A stretch of DNA of 64,000 nt from assembly GCF_021018805.1 (NCBI RefSeq), contig NC_086247.1:118703094-118767093 (forward strand). The letters run 5' to 3'. The notes beneath the pieces were generated by a model that searched no databases, was not told the origin of the DNA, and was given only the letters and a program-made list of their open reading frames with translations. The position numbers and the translations under genes were made by a program. Below, piece by piece: positions 37,401 through 51,700 of this stretch (positions are counted from its first letter, which is position 1; each line of letters begins with the position of its first letter). This DNA is from Prinia subflava. Taxonomy: Eukaryota; Chordata; Aves; Passeriformes; Cisticolidae.

Positions 37401-38952
37401 TTATGGACACTGGAATCAAATCACGTGCAAAAGCAGAAGTGAATCCTAAATAGGCTACAATTTGTCAACAGTAACATCAGACCTTCCTATGGAGGTCTCC
37501 CAGTTCCTCTCCTTCTCGATCCTGCCTGAGCATTAGCTCCCTATCCTTCCCCCAGATGCTGATCCAGCCAGGTGTGACAAACACAGGTTCAGCTGCAAGG
37601 ACACCTGTGTAGTGGACCACTGGCTTAAGACAAACTTTCATATGCATAAACAGTCTCAGAAACATGAGGGACTACAATGTCACATCTTCATACTCATCTT
37701 CAGTACCGTTGTTGGCTTGGAGCTAGGATTAACCATCTATTATTTCTCAGTCACAAAAGCTGGAAACCAAGCTTGAATTTATGTTTTAAATGCAAACTGA
37801 TATTCTGAAATCAATCCTTGGCCCAGGAGTATGTGCTGGTAACACATTATGCAATGTGAGAACTGATAACACTCCATCTATACCTAGATGTGCTTTCAGA
37901 CCTTGCCAGACAGAGGGAAGAGAGAACAGCTAAGCCTTGCATATGCTCCCTGTTTCCCTCAACAAGACCATAAACCAGCAAATTGTTACACTAACCTTAG
38001 CTTGCATATCGAGACATTCCATTGAAATGATACGCTGTAGGCTTGTGATTAGATATCAACAGATTGTCACTTAAATGTCATCCTTCACGAGTTATTTAAG
38101 ATGAAATAAATTTAGCTGAGAATCCAGCCACACTGGGGGAAGTTCAGCTTTGTAGAAATTTGCTGTCCTATTAGCTCTGAGCCACACTCATTTTTAGTAG
38201 TTTGTAATGACATGGGTAAAACTTACCCATATTTTGTAAAAATATCCACAATTACTCTTATTAAGCCCAAACTGGAAGACTGCCTTTCATTCCCAAGGGA
38301 ACAGGCACACTACCAGATCATGGGAATTAGAAAGGAAGTGCTTTCTTGACTGCATTCCACTTTTGTTCATTATTAATGCATTTGTCATCCTCAAAAAGCG
38401 TGACAAGAGATCCAAGTGCAAGAGGAAGGCACAGGGGAGAGAGAGATAGAAACTGTCAGTGTATGAGCTTGAACTTACTAGCATTAGTCTGGCACTTCCT
38501 AAAACACATCCATAAACTGGTAATAAATAGCATGAATCTTCAATTCAGAATTGGAAGTTTTGCTTATAGGGGGCTCTTCTGAAGCTTGGTATACTGTGTC
38601 CAGCAATGTCCAGTCTGCCAAGGAACGGCTTGCCTATTTCACATCTTTTCTTTTCAGTACTGCCAAATTCCAGGTCCTTCTCACCCACGGCAGAACACGG
38701 TTCTATTTCAAGGGGCATTATTATTTCACAAAAAAACCCAAAATTGTGGTTAACACGTGGTGGCAGCAGTGAGGAGCAAGGAAGGAATGATAAACTCGAT
38801 ACTCAAGCTTCAAGGAACATAAAGTATTTGCAAATTCCTTAGAACTGCTGAGTTTTCCTCGTGCTCATGTCTATATTTCTGCATTCTTTGTGCGTATCTT
38901 TGCAAGTCCGGGTGTGAGTATGAGGTTTTTCTGAGGGCATTTTATCCCACAA

Positions 38953-38965
38953 TGTGTGTGTGTGT
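38953..38965. repeat. short TG dinucleotide repeat
   Basis: Six TG units. A simple microsatellite. Confidence 0.8.
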
Positions 38966-41900
38966 ATCTGAGCGCTTCTAATGAGCAGTTCAGACCACAG
39001 ACAGGAACCAGCTGATCCTCACAAACACAGGAGCAATGTAACACTTCTTAGCTGTTGCTGCTTAGCCTGCTCCCCAAGCCTAGGCTGCAGCAACTGCTCT
39101 TATGATATCTAATGCCAGCTCAGGGCTGAGGATGGGATGCTGAAGCCAACAGTGAAATGCAGAGAAGGGTGTGCCTTGTTATGTTGGGGGGTCATGTCTT
39201 TGCTCCTCTTCTTCTAGAGTACTGAGAAGGCGGCAAACCTAATTAAGTTAAAATAGAGCTGTATGTAAGAAGTTATTAATAATATAGAACCACTTAAGCA
39301 AATAACAGCTATGTTTAATATTTCTATAATTTTCCTTGGAGAAAAAGAAATATTAGTTATCTGAGCGTTGTCAGCACACTGACACTTCAGTGTCAGAAGA
39401 CCTAATTTCGGAAATTTGTTACTTTGTGTTACATCTGAGCAGCCTAAAGATCAAGTATCATAGCACATCTCTGGGCTCTGGCTCAAAAATGGCACAGTAA
39501 GTGTCAGGAAACATGAGAAGATTAGTATTTGTACCTCATTTCGGGACCTGTGAAGCTGCATTTTCAAATGACAGACTGCAAATGGTTTAGGAACTGCTTC
39601 ATGAACTCATCTGCAGCGTGTGGAGCAGTGGTGGAGTAGGTGACTTCTGTGAGCTGAAGGACTTCCCCACCATAGGCTGCCTTTGCTCTTCAACCAGTGC
39701 CCTGGGAAGTTAGGGAGGAACATTAGCATGGATTTGCAGGCATGCCAAGGAATGAAGTCTATCCCCAGAAAAGCTGCCAGCCATTAACTACAACACTAAT
39801 TCCAAGCATCCCTCACCTATCATGGAATTAGTGTCATTAGTGAGATGTCCCTCTGAAGACAGATAAGAAGATGGGAAAACATGACAGCATATTATTGTTT
39901 AATAAATAATTAACTAAGCAAAAGGCTAACATGTGTAGGTTTTCACTGCTTTTATAAAAATATTATGGACTGCAATTGTCATGGTCCACAAAGTGATGAC
40001 AGAATTGAAGGCAGATGCACTCTCAGCAACAGTGATTTCAAAGCTGTTTCCCTGAGACTGCAGTATTTGTAATAAGTGTGCATGAAGAAGGGATGAGGTG
40101 CTGTTGAAACGCAGCAGTGCTGGATCCATAATGGTGGTGATAGGATTTAATGTAGAAAAAAAAAATAGTAAGGCAGGAGTTTCCACTGATGCAAAAAGTA
40201 GTAGCCCAATAATGCAGACTGGTCAGCCTTGCATTGCTATTTTTTTTTTTTATCCTGACTAATCACATGTGAAAGCTATTACTCTTAGTGAATCCATATT
40301 CCTGTCTGTGTCTTCTCATGATCTGTATTAACTATTCCCACCACACCCTAAAAGTGTCCTCAGTGGGATTTTATAGCAGCCTTAATGCTGTTGTTCACAC
40401 TGGCTGATTGGTACTTTGGCCTGTGCTGCATTGCAGAGATGATTATAACATTGCCAGGCTGTAAAGACAAAAGGGAGGGGATGTAGACATCTTAACATAT
40501 AGACTTTGAACCTCCCCCCTTGTTGCCTGAGAAGAAGAGTTATCCTTGCCACAGTAGGGCTGGGTGAGGGAATGCAAGAGAGGAAAAGAGAAACCACACA
40601 TGACTGGCCCTGCCTGAACCCAAAGAAATACCCTGCCAAGGCATCAGTGAGTATTTCTGTGAGAGATCCCATCAGCCCAAAAGAGAAAATGGAGAAAAGA
40701 TGTTAAGGATCTGTCTTGGGTTTTCTCAGGGGCACCGTGAAATTTTGCTAGCCTGCTATGATTCCCAGCGCCTGCTTCTTAGAGGAGCATTGCCTTGGAG
40801 GGAAACAGAGAGCAAGAAAGGAGGGCAATATAAATATTATTTGCACTAGCCTTGCATCTTCTGGAGATGTGAATATAGGAAAAGTAGAAAAGGGAACCAA
40901 AAAGAAAAAAAAATCCCAGATTTTCTACAGTTAGCTGTTGCTTTCTTTGTGTTCTTAGCAGGATTAGGTTTGGGGAACATGTGGCATCACCTCCACATGC
41001 AGCACATTTCGGTATTCTATGTGGTCGTATGCTACAAAAATTTACTTGCTGAGTGTGACAGTAGTTTTACAGCACTGTTAGAGGATGGCAAGAACCATGG
41101 GCCCATTGCAGTTTCATTAGCATAATTGGCATCCACACTTATATGGATTCAGCATTACTGAAGCAGTTTCAAAGGGACTGATTATGTGCTGTATTCCTTG
41201 GAGCAGTATTTCAGCCAGAGATTCCCACTGGGATGGAGCAGACATGAAAAAGAGCCCTAAATTTTATAATGCTGTGTCAGTATTACTACAAGAAAAGTGT
41301 ATACCTAAAAGAAATTTGTCACACATAGGCAATTACCAGCTTAATGGATTTACATTGTTCTTTTAGATTTATCTTGATCAGTTCTCTGTTATAGCTTCCC
41401 TTGATCATCTAATAGGTTTGCTCTTTCCCTAGAAACTGAACTTCAGTGTTTTCTGTTACTTGCATGCAAAATGTAGTCACTTACTTTGTGATCTAGAAAA
41501 TAAGGTGTAGCAGCACTCTAACAGCATTAAACTACATGTTTCTGCTAACAGCAGATTGTGGTCAGAGATTTTTCTTTTCCTTTTCTAAGCAAATGCCCAA
41601 ATGCAACTGCACAGCCAGCAGGGTAAAATCAGCAAGCAGAGTACAACATCATGCACTTGCTTGTCCCCAAGTCTGAGGACACAGACTAGAACAGCCAAAA
41701 AAATTCTGACTATGGCAACACCTGCTGAGAGCTCCAACCTGTGCTTGGATCTTGCTCAAGTTTCAAGGATGTCCCAGCTACCTTACAGCTCTTACTCCAG
41801 CCAGTCTTGCACTGCAACATAAAGTCATCAGGATTCCACACTTCCTTTTTTTTTCTTTTATTACCCTAGATATGCTAGAAAGTGGCTGTACTCCTCCAGA

Positions 41901-42016
41901 ATAATTTTGCACTGGAAGGCTAGTGCAAGGATGCTGAAGAGGGTTGGCAGACTTGACTAGAACTTTTTTTTTGGAAACCATTTCAGTTGTTAGATAAAGA
42001 TAACAAAATTTTTTAA

Positions 42017-42063
42017 CCTATATGTATATTTGTATATATATATAATATATACTTATATATTGG
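42017..42063. repeat. AT-rich microsatellite
   Basis: Interrupted TA dinucleotide repeat (TGTATATATATATAATATAT and flanks). Likely variable in length. Confidence 0.85.
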
Positions 42064-45000
42064 CTATACAGATTTAATAGCATAAAAACTTGTGTATTAT
42101 GCAATAAGGAATAGTAAAATAATGAAAAATTATGTTTCTGCTCGTGTTACAGTATGTGTACCTGCAGCTGTGCACAACCTGTGAGACCTGATGGCTGCCA
42201 GCTCTCCTGCCCAGGTAGGGACACTGACAACCTACTGGCAGTCCACAAGGACAGAAGCTAATCCAGTGCTGACTTCTGCTCTCACAGGTAGGATCCCAGT
42301 TCTCATTCTGGATGGCAGCTGTGCCATCTGTCTGGAGAAAGCTCTCCTACACCAGGCCCCTGCCATTCAATTACCCAAGAATTTCAGGGCTTAGTGGCTA
42401 CAGGATCCTATCTAGATTTATCATGTGCTAAAAATGAAGAGAGATATGATAGCAATGGAGAGCCAGAAGTCTTTTAGATAGCCTTGTGTCTCTTACCATC
42501 CCAAGTTAATTTACCCCTTCCCATACCTTGACCATGCAATTAAATGATTTCAATAATATGTTTTCAAAGTAATGGGTTAGTGTGTTATCTTAACCCAAAG
42601 GGGATTAGAACACTGAGTGTAAACGTTAAATATAATCACAGAAAAGACTACAGGTGCCCTTAAACTGTCTCTGGGACCCAAAGAAGGAAATTGTTTTCTC
42701 CATTTTCTTCTGTAGATTACTGAGGGAGACAGCAAAGAAATCATCCCATATTTCTTTTGATATATCATAGAGAGTAAGCTGTGGGGTGCTGTAAAACACT
42801 GTTAAATGCAAATATATTTTGGGAAGGATGATTAGATTTAATAAGGGTATTTAAAAACAGCACTAAATATGTCAGTGGGAATACAAATAGAAGACTTCTG
42901 TTATTTTTAAATAAAACTGATGTAAATACTTACATTTCTTTTAAATTTTTCCCTTTTAGAAGAAAGAAAAGAAAATCTAGGTTTACATTACAAAAGGGAC
43001 AGGATTTCCCTGTTTGCTCTCCAGAGTTTTCTTAAGCCTGGTATTTTGAATCAATTAGTTGAACAGAAACAGGATAGCTGTGGAACACAAATGAGGAACC
43101 AGATACATATGGAATTGATGAGGTGATTAATATCACTTTCCTGTACATTTTGAAGAAAATCTGTTGTGTCCTGCACAGAAGTGTCTGTGTTGATGGGAAC
43201 AGTCACCACCTATCCCACAGCTTCTTTACATGGTTTCAGCAGGAAAAAAAATTACAGTTTCTATCTATGACAGTCATTAGAAATCACTTTTAACAAGGAA
43301 CAAAGGGCTCTAGGTCAAGCTGTGAATGCGCAGAGACATCCCAGCCTTGCTAACAGGATGTGATTTCACACGTGCATTTGGCAGTGGCCACTGGAAGCAG
43401 TCCCACAACTCCCACCCCTCTCTCCCAGCCCTGTGCCATCCTTGACCATGCTTAGCAGGATTGTTTCTGTGACTGCAATGACCTGGCTCAGTGGACAGGT
43501 CTTAGCTAAAGATCATTTAGGGAAAAATAACAAAAGGAAAAAAATAGAAAGAAAAAAAGTTATTTTTCAGTCTGGCTTCCGAGGTGGCAGAATCAGATTC
43601 TTTGCAGTGCATCAAGGGATGCTCACATCCCCAGCTGCTTGCAGCAGCTCCTGTGAAACCACAGCCTCACTGCAAAACTCCTCTGCTGAGGAACAGGAAA
43701 GAATGAGGGGCATGCCATTAGCCCATTTTATACCCCCTGGTGTTTCCTGACATGGAAGAGCACCAAGCTGGGTCAGGCGAGCTGGAAAAGGGATTGTGTG
43801 ATCATGGAAATGATGGTAGTGCCAGCCCCAAGCATTCAGAAATTTTGAGCTGGGCTGGCAGAAGTCATAAGGTCTTTAAGAATAAGAAAAGTAGTATTTC
43901 TTTAAATACTTGCTGCAGTCTTAACCTTTACAGTACATGAGATACTGCATGCACATCCTCTTAAAGTTTTTAGAGGGAGTAGATTGATACAATCACAAAC
44001 CAAGGTTTACATACTGCTCAGAAAATATAACCAGCCTTTTCCTGGTGGCTCTTTATCTGCCCAGTATATCTGACACTCATGTATCAGAAAACTGAATCTG
44101 ACTCTGATAACTTATTCCAAACTTACCAGGCTGCTGTGGTGGGCACATGCTGCCTGGGGCTGGCTGCCAGCTCCGGGTGAGCAGTGAGGTCCCTGAGCTG
44201 CAGGCACCTGAGGGCACCCAGTGCTGGTGGGTGAGCTCCCAGGCCACTGACCTGCTGGTGTGCCACACACACCATTTTGGGTCACGTCCTGCTCCAGAGC
44301 CTGCCAAGTAAGTTGTCATCAGGAAATACATTTCCCCTGCTTTCTGCTGATTTAATTTGGCAAATCCGCTGAAGATCAAAACCTCCTATGAACCAGTAAA
44401 AGTTTCAGATTATGTATATATCCTCTTGGGTTTATGGGTGATCAAAGAATGCCCATATGCATTATTTATTATGCAGCTGAAGTGTTTTGACAGAGTTGGA
44501 AAATTGGCTATCAGGAGATAGTTCCGGCTCAGCACTGCTGATGGTCTGAGAGAAATGACAAGAATTATTACACTGGATGAAAATCTGCAGCTCAGCACAT
44601 GCAGACCTGCCAATACATACACACAGATCTATATCTCACATTCAGATATGCAGTTTTTTACAACCATAATTTGAGTGCCAGCTTTCTTCTTCCTTCCCCT
44701 CCAGTGTGTCCTCACACTGTTTGGCCTCATGCAGGCCTGTCCAAAAGCCTGCTAGAAGAAAACAAACACTGATTTCAGGTGGATGAACACGTGATTCCCA
44801 GCCAAAACCACTTTGCCTTGCACGGCACTCCTGTTTTGCATTCTGAGTCATTGCATGTACCTGTGAACAATGGGCTAAGCAGTCACAGCCTGTTTTATGC
44901 AGGATCTGGCTGCATCAGTGCAAAGGGAATCACTGGGTTCCCATGACGGGAGGGCAGTGGTGCAGTGACCTCAGCCCCAAAAATGTAAAGGGCTGTACCA

Positions 45001-45468
45001 GCTGTGAGGTGAAGGAGTTTGTGCTGGATTTTTCCACAGGGGAGAAGCAAAGCTACCAGACACTAAAAGGACTTGTGAGCTACATTTTATTTGTATTTGT
45101 TTGGCACAAAGAGAAGCACAATTCTGGCCAGTCTCCACGAGTGAAACTATTAATAATGTCTAACACCAGATACGATCATGCACTGGAGCTGATCCATTGC
45201 TCTCACCAGATGCAGTGCAAGGCTGGCACTGGCGGTTCTGAGTGGCTGGGCAAGGTGCAGTGCAGGCTGCAGCAACCTGGCTTCCTTTTCTCTCCAAAAA
45301 GCTGCCAGAGGTATGTGAATTCAGGACTCTTTTTGTGTTATGATGCTCTGATGGACTATTTTCTGGAAGTGTTAAAAGTATAGCCAGATTCATTCACCTC
45401 GACTTCACTGGTTTGCCCCCAACAGAAATGTCTCAGACCCCTGAAATCCTCCTGAGCTCAGCAGCTCC

Positions 45469-45760
45469 GACCTTTGGCTGGGCACTGCCGCGGTCACAAC
45501 CTTTTCCATCCAAACCCGCGGCAGGAGGGCCCTCAGAATCCTCCTCTGCCCCCATTCAGGCACTCCTGCCGCTTTGCCACGGCTGTCAGCAGCCGTGCAG
45601 CCCTGCCCGTGGCAGGGAGTCCACTGAAAACCAAGCCAGCCCCAGCCCATCACCGCTGCTGCGAGTGCCAGACCCAGGTCAGGTTACCCGGGAGCTGAAC
45701 AGCCCCGCTGCCGCCCCGTCCCTGCGCCCGCCTCGGGCTTGCAGGGCATGGTCTCTGCGA
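45469..45760. promoter_or_regulatory. small weak CpG island
   Basis: I count about eighteen CpG dinucleotides in some 290 bases of GC-rich sequence, far above the flanks. A 130-codon plus-strand frame covers it but the minus strand is open too and neither has a recognisable domain. It could be an orphan promoter, an enhancer or a decayed exon. Confidence 0.3.
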
Positions 45761-48700
45761 CAGAAACTGCATTTTTTTCTACCCAAAAGGTGTCTCTGCA
45801 GCTGAAAGGGTGTTGCTTTGATGCTTCCAGAAAGTTGTGAAAGAAATGAACAGCAGGAAATCTTATCTGGAACAGTAATGCAAATAGTAATAACACAAAT
45901 AAAAAGAAATCTTTGGCATTCAGCCAAATGTCTGCTCTAAATGACAGCAGTAAGGAAATATATATATTTATGTGGATATAACATACAGTTATGTGTGGGT
46001 GGATATCTCTGAGCTATAGTGCAGGGAGGATGCTCCTTATCCTTGGATCCATGGCAGGTCTAACAGCGATTCCCTTCCTCGATTCGTATTTCAGAGGGTG
46101 CTCAACTTAAAACCAACTGTGCTGGTAACACAATTCCACAGCACGACTGCAGGACATAATTCTCAGAAACACATTAATAAATCTCAGATTATTTTATAGA
46201 ATTGGAAAACCTGCAGTTTAGAAACATAACTACACAGTGTGTGCAGCACTTTCAATACATGCTCACATTCCAGTTCACTTACTAATGGGCATGTGGGCAA
46301 ATGCAGTCTTTCCCTAAATCAACACTGTATTGCACAGACCAGTTGCTTGTACAGAAACATTGCCAAATATGTTATATGGAACTTTTCCAGTATTTCTATT
46401 AAATTATGCTATTTCAGTGTATGTAAATTTAAATTTAGCAAATTCACCTTATGGCAATGTAGTACTCCATGGCGAGTACTTTAGGGAATATTTGGTGTTA
46501 ATGTCTTCAGTAAAAGAGCTTTAATTACCTTCATCCCAGTGCTGGCTGATGTGGAGGTTATTCTCTCCACTTTTGCAAGAAAAGTATCATACTTTGCTAT
46601 TTAGAAAATGAAAACACAGGTTATTAGCATGCCCTACAAGTTAAGAAACCCAGGCTGTGTCAGGTAAGGAGGGAGAACAGATGACAGATTCTGAGCAGAA
46701 AACACACCATATACAGCCTGCTGGAGCTCAGGGCTCAATCTTTGCACCTACTAAAGAAAAAAAACTCCCACCGATTCCAGTGTTGTAGTGGCAGACCCAA
46801 CTACCAAAGAGCTGAAACGCTTTTCTGATTTCGTTTGTTGTGGCATATGTTCTAGGGGAGGGCAGGAGGAGCAAGTTATCAAATACTAATTAATAAAGTT
46901 GGAGGTATTTTAATGCATTTTCTCAGTGCATATCTGTCAGGTCCAAAGCAGCTCCAAAATCAGTACTAATGAAAAATCTCAGAGTAAAATATCCAAATAT
47001 TAGGTTCTCTAGCTGCTGTGACTGACAACAGTACTAACCTCTACCTGTACGACTCCATTTTAATATTTTATACAAATGGAAATCCTTTAGCATGAGAATG
47101 AAGACAACATCGTGAAAACAGGAATAAAGTTGTCCATTAAGATGCAAAGATAAATGCAAACTGTTTGCTTCATTTTCTCTTCTTTGAGTAACAAATTTCT
47201 TGCTGTCACAAAAAACCTTTTCATCTTTCCTGAAATTCATCACTGTGGCACTCAGTTGACTAATGTATTCATCACAGTAGTGTACTTCCCAGAGATTTCT
47301 GTCTTCTGCCTCAAGCACTTTATTCCTTTAGATGATAAAAGTATTTTTCTGAGAAGAGTTTACATACATATCTGTGTGGCTGTAGGCTCATGCACATCAT
47401 CAATGTATTCAAAAAAATCATACTTCCAAGAAAAAAATTCAGCTTTAAGAAGGGATATTCTTTATGACAGGATCTTATTTCCACAATGGCTGCACAGTGA
47501 TCATCCTTCCACTGTGTTTGGACAGTGAAATGCTTTCTGCTGTAGCAATTAAGGAGCATGCAAGCCTATTTTATGAACTTAAAAGTTTAGTTGGAGGTTC
47601 TCAGTGTGTGGTAATGCAGCTATATTACTACATTTGGATGTGTAATAGCCATTTACATAAGAATGCATCAGGCAGCACATTATTGCTAGGTAGAACATGT
47701 GTATGTAGCTACAGCATTTTGGGTTATATTGCTGTCCTGAGGGGAGTGAGCTGAGAAACTTGACCATTACTGCAGCATCTGTGGTACCGGAAAAATAAGC
47801 TTTTCTTCATCTTTACTTTTCCTTATGCACACTGTTCCCTTTTTAATGGCACCTGCTCCTGGAGTATTGGATGTGAAAGGGGAACTTGTGAAAGCAAAAC
47901 ACCAACTTGTCCTCCTGTCTGAGCTCACGTTCTGTAATGTAGCTAATTTTCAGAAGTCTCATTTCCACTGGAATTTGGCTAGTGGAAAAAAAGTCTTTTC
48001 CCTTGTTTCCCTACCCCCACCCTGGTGACCACTTGAGTGCTTTATAGCCAAAAACTATTCACTGGAATCACTTTCCCACAACTGAAACCAAACCAGAGGA
48101 TATAGTCAATAAGGGATCTTCATCTCATCAGGAGAGGAAATTTATTATGCAGAAATCCTCTTCTCTAAACATGCAGCTGGTTTCAATATTAACATTATAT
48201 CATCCACCATCAGAAAGTAAGAGGTTTGGATGCCCAAAAATTTCTCATTCAGAAGTCAGGTCTTCTATTTTGCTTCTCAGATGAAAATCAGCATTTCCAT
48301 TTTAATACTTTCACTACTTCCACGTAATACTTTGCTACAGAACTGATGAAATGCATTTCAACAAAATATCCTGTGTAGCAGGTGAAACCTCCCAACAAGA
48401 CTTTTATGGTGCATAAAGCTTTCAGCTAGCCAAGGTGACTGACCAAAACTCATTCCCTCTCACTGGGCCTAGGTGCTCCACGTTGGGTGTTCATCTTTGA
48501 AGAACTGGCCCAGCCAGAAAAAATAATTTGCAAAATCACATCACACTGGAGTTTCCAGTTAGTCAATACTGTCCACTCTGATGTACAATGAGCCTGAAAA
48601 AAAACCCCAAAACATTTTGAGGCATTTGATTATTTATATAAACATAGCAGAGTATTTTGTTGAGTAAATAAAATGAAAGTAAAATATTCTATTTTGTTTA

Positions 48701-51700
48701 TATAAAGAAATCTGTCGAAAAATATTCTAGTCTATAAACACTAATTCAAGGTGGATTGATGTGAGAATGTATGAGAGGGCTGATATTCACTGTGTTTTAA
48801 GAAGGAGTCATCATGGGGTGGGCTAATAACAGAAAATATGTTAATTATGTTTTTCTTTCTTTTTCCATGTCTCGGGTAATTTTAAAGATACAATTTATTT
48901 CTTTAATATTTATTATATTAATTTTGGCATCACAGCTATCCAGAACTAATAGATTTTAAGATCTCATTCCCAAAAGCATACATCTTCTTTTCACTATGCT
49001 TGGACAGTTTGGAGACATTAAAAAAAAGAAATAATAATAAGATTTTGGATAGAATTCTCCTCTGGGTCAGCCCAAATACCAGGGTCCCTTGTACCTTTCT
49101 TATGCTTCTTTGAGACCCTATCCTGCTGAAGAAGATAAACTTAATTTGTCTTTAAAAAGTTGCATGTTATTCAGACTAGAAGAAATGTGAACAAGATTTC
49201 TAATATGCAATTCCAGATAAAACTGCTACCTTTGTAAAAGCCTCTTTTGTATCCTCTTTTTACCAGTATTACTGTATATTTTTACCAGTAATACTGTAAA
49301 ATAGACAGCATGAGGACACAACAAGCATCTTGCAAACTTCCTGCAACATTTTTCCAGTCAAAATGTGAGTGATGTAATTTCTTGCCATTGCTGCCTCATT
49401 CTATATATTCTTAATTTTCTGTTTTCTCTCACTTCTACTTTAATGTTCCTTAGAACACAGGGCTGACAGGAACTTAGAGCTGTTTTGCTGGCCCCTGTCC
49501 CTTGCTGATTGTTCAAAGGACACTCAAATTTGCCCTACCCTCCTCTGGATATTAAATTTGTTCCTTGAATAATAAGGGCACAGGAGTTCTCTCTCCTCCT
49601 GTCTGCACCAGACAGGAACAAAATTGGTCAAATGAGCCAGCATAAGCATAATGGTGCTTCAGAAGTGCCAATCGATGATGTTTGATTGATGAAGACATTA
49701 TGATAATTAATATGTTTCCACTGCAATCAGTAACTATGAACAGCCAACAATTCAAAATGTAATCTCTGGGACAGAACTACAAAACCTTGACTGTTTCAGA
49801 TTTTGATGGATAAAATGTGTCACAGGATGTGTAAAAATCTTTATGATGATGCTCCAGCACACCATTATAAAATGAGTGTGGTTTCTATCTAGCTCCCCAA
49901 TAGTGCTGATTCAGGGCCATAAAGAGAAATGCATTCCTCTGTTGGAAACTATAACATTTATATTGATTCAGACACCTTGTATTCTGTGCAAAAATAAAAT
50001 GATCCCTGCTTTAATTTAGGAGTACAGGGCAGTGTTTGGAGGAGAGCAGTGGCAATGAGGACTCCTGGATTCTATTCCTAGACACAGCAGTGACTCATAC
50101 CATGACCTTGTGTGAGCCTGTTGACCTCTGTGCCTGTTTACCCATGAACAATGAAAAAAGCATGAATACCCCCTTCACTGGGGTTGAAGCCCTCAGTCAG
50201 AAGGAGCCAAGTATATGGGCATTGCTGGCAAAGTAAATAAATCAGGAGAACATTTCAGATGAGCTCAGAAAACATCTCCAGTATGAGGTTTCTGTGGTCT
50301 CTTCAATTTGATCCCGTTATGTATTTCAGTGCAGCACACACGGTCCTATCTTTAAAACACTGGGTAATGTTACGTGCTGTGGGATAAGTTACAGCATGAA
50401 GATTTAATATTAACATTAATGGGAGCTGTGCAGTTCAAGCCTATGGCTCTCTGCTGAAAGTGTGCCCTCAGGAGAGCCGGGCTGCTAATAATTTACAAAT
50501 TGTCCAATTTAAAAGTGTTGTGGAATTTTCTAACTTCTGCAGCTGTATCTTCTGAACACTATCAGAAACGCTGTGGCTCTCGGTATGTTTGTATGTCAAT
50601 ACTCAGCCTTGTATGAAATATGTGAATGTTCCTAAGGGACGCTTGGGCAGTTACTCACCCTTTATCAAAACATTTAAAAACACTAGTTTCCTTGCAGCAC
50701 TGTTACATCTAACTTCTGAGGTTTCATTTCTGTTCTATTTCTATCACTCTGCAAATACTATATTTTGTGGGACACTAGCAGATCAGGCAATACTGTTGGT
50801 GATATTATTTTTTGTTTCAGTTCTAATGACCATTTGGGCTGTTTTTCACAGAATAAGGCAGTAATTTATATTGTGACTTGAGTAACAATATCCACATGCA
50901 ATTGATGGGTATGAGGGAAACAACACTCAGAAAATCCCCACTTCTGTGTTATCCACCTTCATGTATCCAAACCATCTCAACAACCTCTTGTGCTTAAACT
51001 GAAACAGACAGGTATCTCCAAGATCTGGATTTCTCCTTCTGCATTTTACCACTTAAACTCTTTCATGCTACATTTTATAACCCAGAGAGGGAAGAAAGAA
51101 CAGATCTGTGGTCAGAGATCTGTTGGTTGATGACACATGTAAGTGCAGATGGTACGGCCAACAGGCCTGTCCTGCCTGTATCCTGAGTGCTGGAGCAAGG
51201 AGCTGGAAAACCATAACAAAGATTTGTCTTCCTCCAATGAAACAGTACCTGGCTCCAAGCTGCACGAGCTGCTCCTGGGACAGGTGAGACATTTTCATGT
51301 AGGATAAACTGTCTACAGAAATTGCTCAAAATACCAGGTAAGCTGAAAGTCGATGTTTTTCCGAATAACTCCATAAGCTGATAAGCTTCACAGTGGGCAG
51401 AAGAACTTTATCAGCTCCCATTCTTTTCACTTTGAAAAGGAGCAGTCTAATTTGGGGACAGACAAAGGCACTTCTTCCTGATGTCATTTTCTCCTTCACT
51501 GACTGCATTGATAAAATTATCTTTAATTTCCACAAGCATTGGTCTCTTTACCACATTGTTATCACAGTCCTCAACTCTTTTACACAGTGTAAAAATCTAC
51601 CTGTTTCGTATATGCAATTTACAAAATATTTCTATTCACAACCAACCAACAACAACAAAAGCAACAAAAACCCCACAGGTACACAAATAATAAATTAGAG

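Larger units (their letters stand above)
37401..45468. other. non-coding stretch, no gene recognised
   Basis: Mostly AT-rich with short frames. It contains a short TG repeat (38953-38965) and an AT microsatellite (42017-42063). A somewhat GC-rich patch lies at 44130-44290. The 146-codon frame at 44943-45383 shows no family signature and I do not call it a gene. Confidence 0.5.

Noticed and set aside
44943..45383. 146-codon plus-strand frame
   Set aside because: No family signature and no promoter or splice context that would make it a gene; consistent with chance.
45413..45805. 130-codon plus-strand frame over the weak CpG island
   Set aside because: Low-complexity Ser/Pro composition, no domain, and the opposite strand is open as well.
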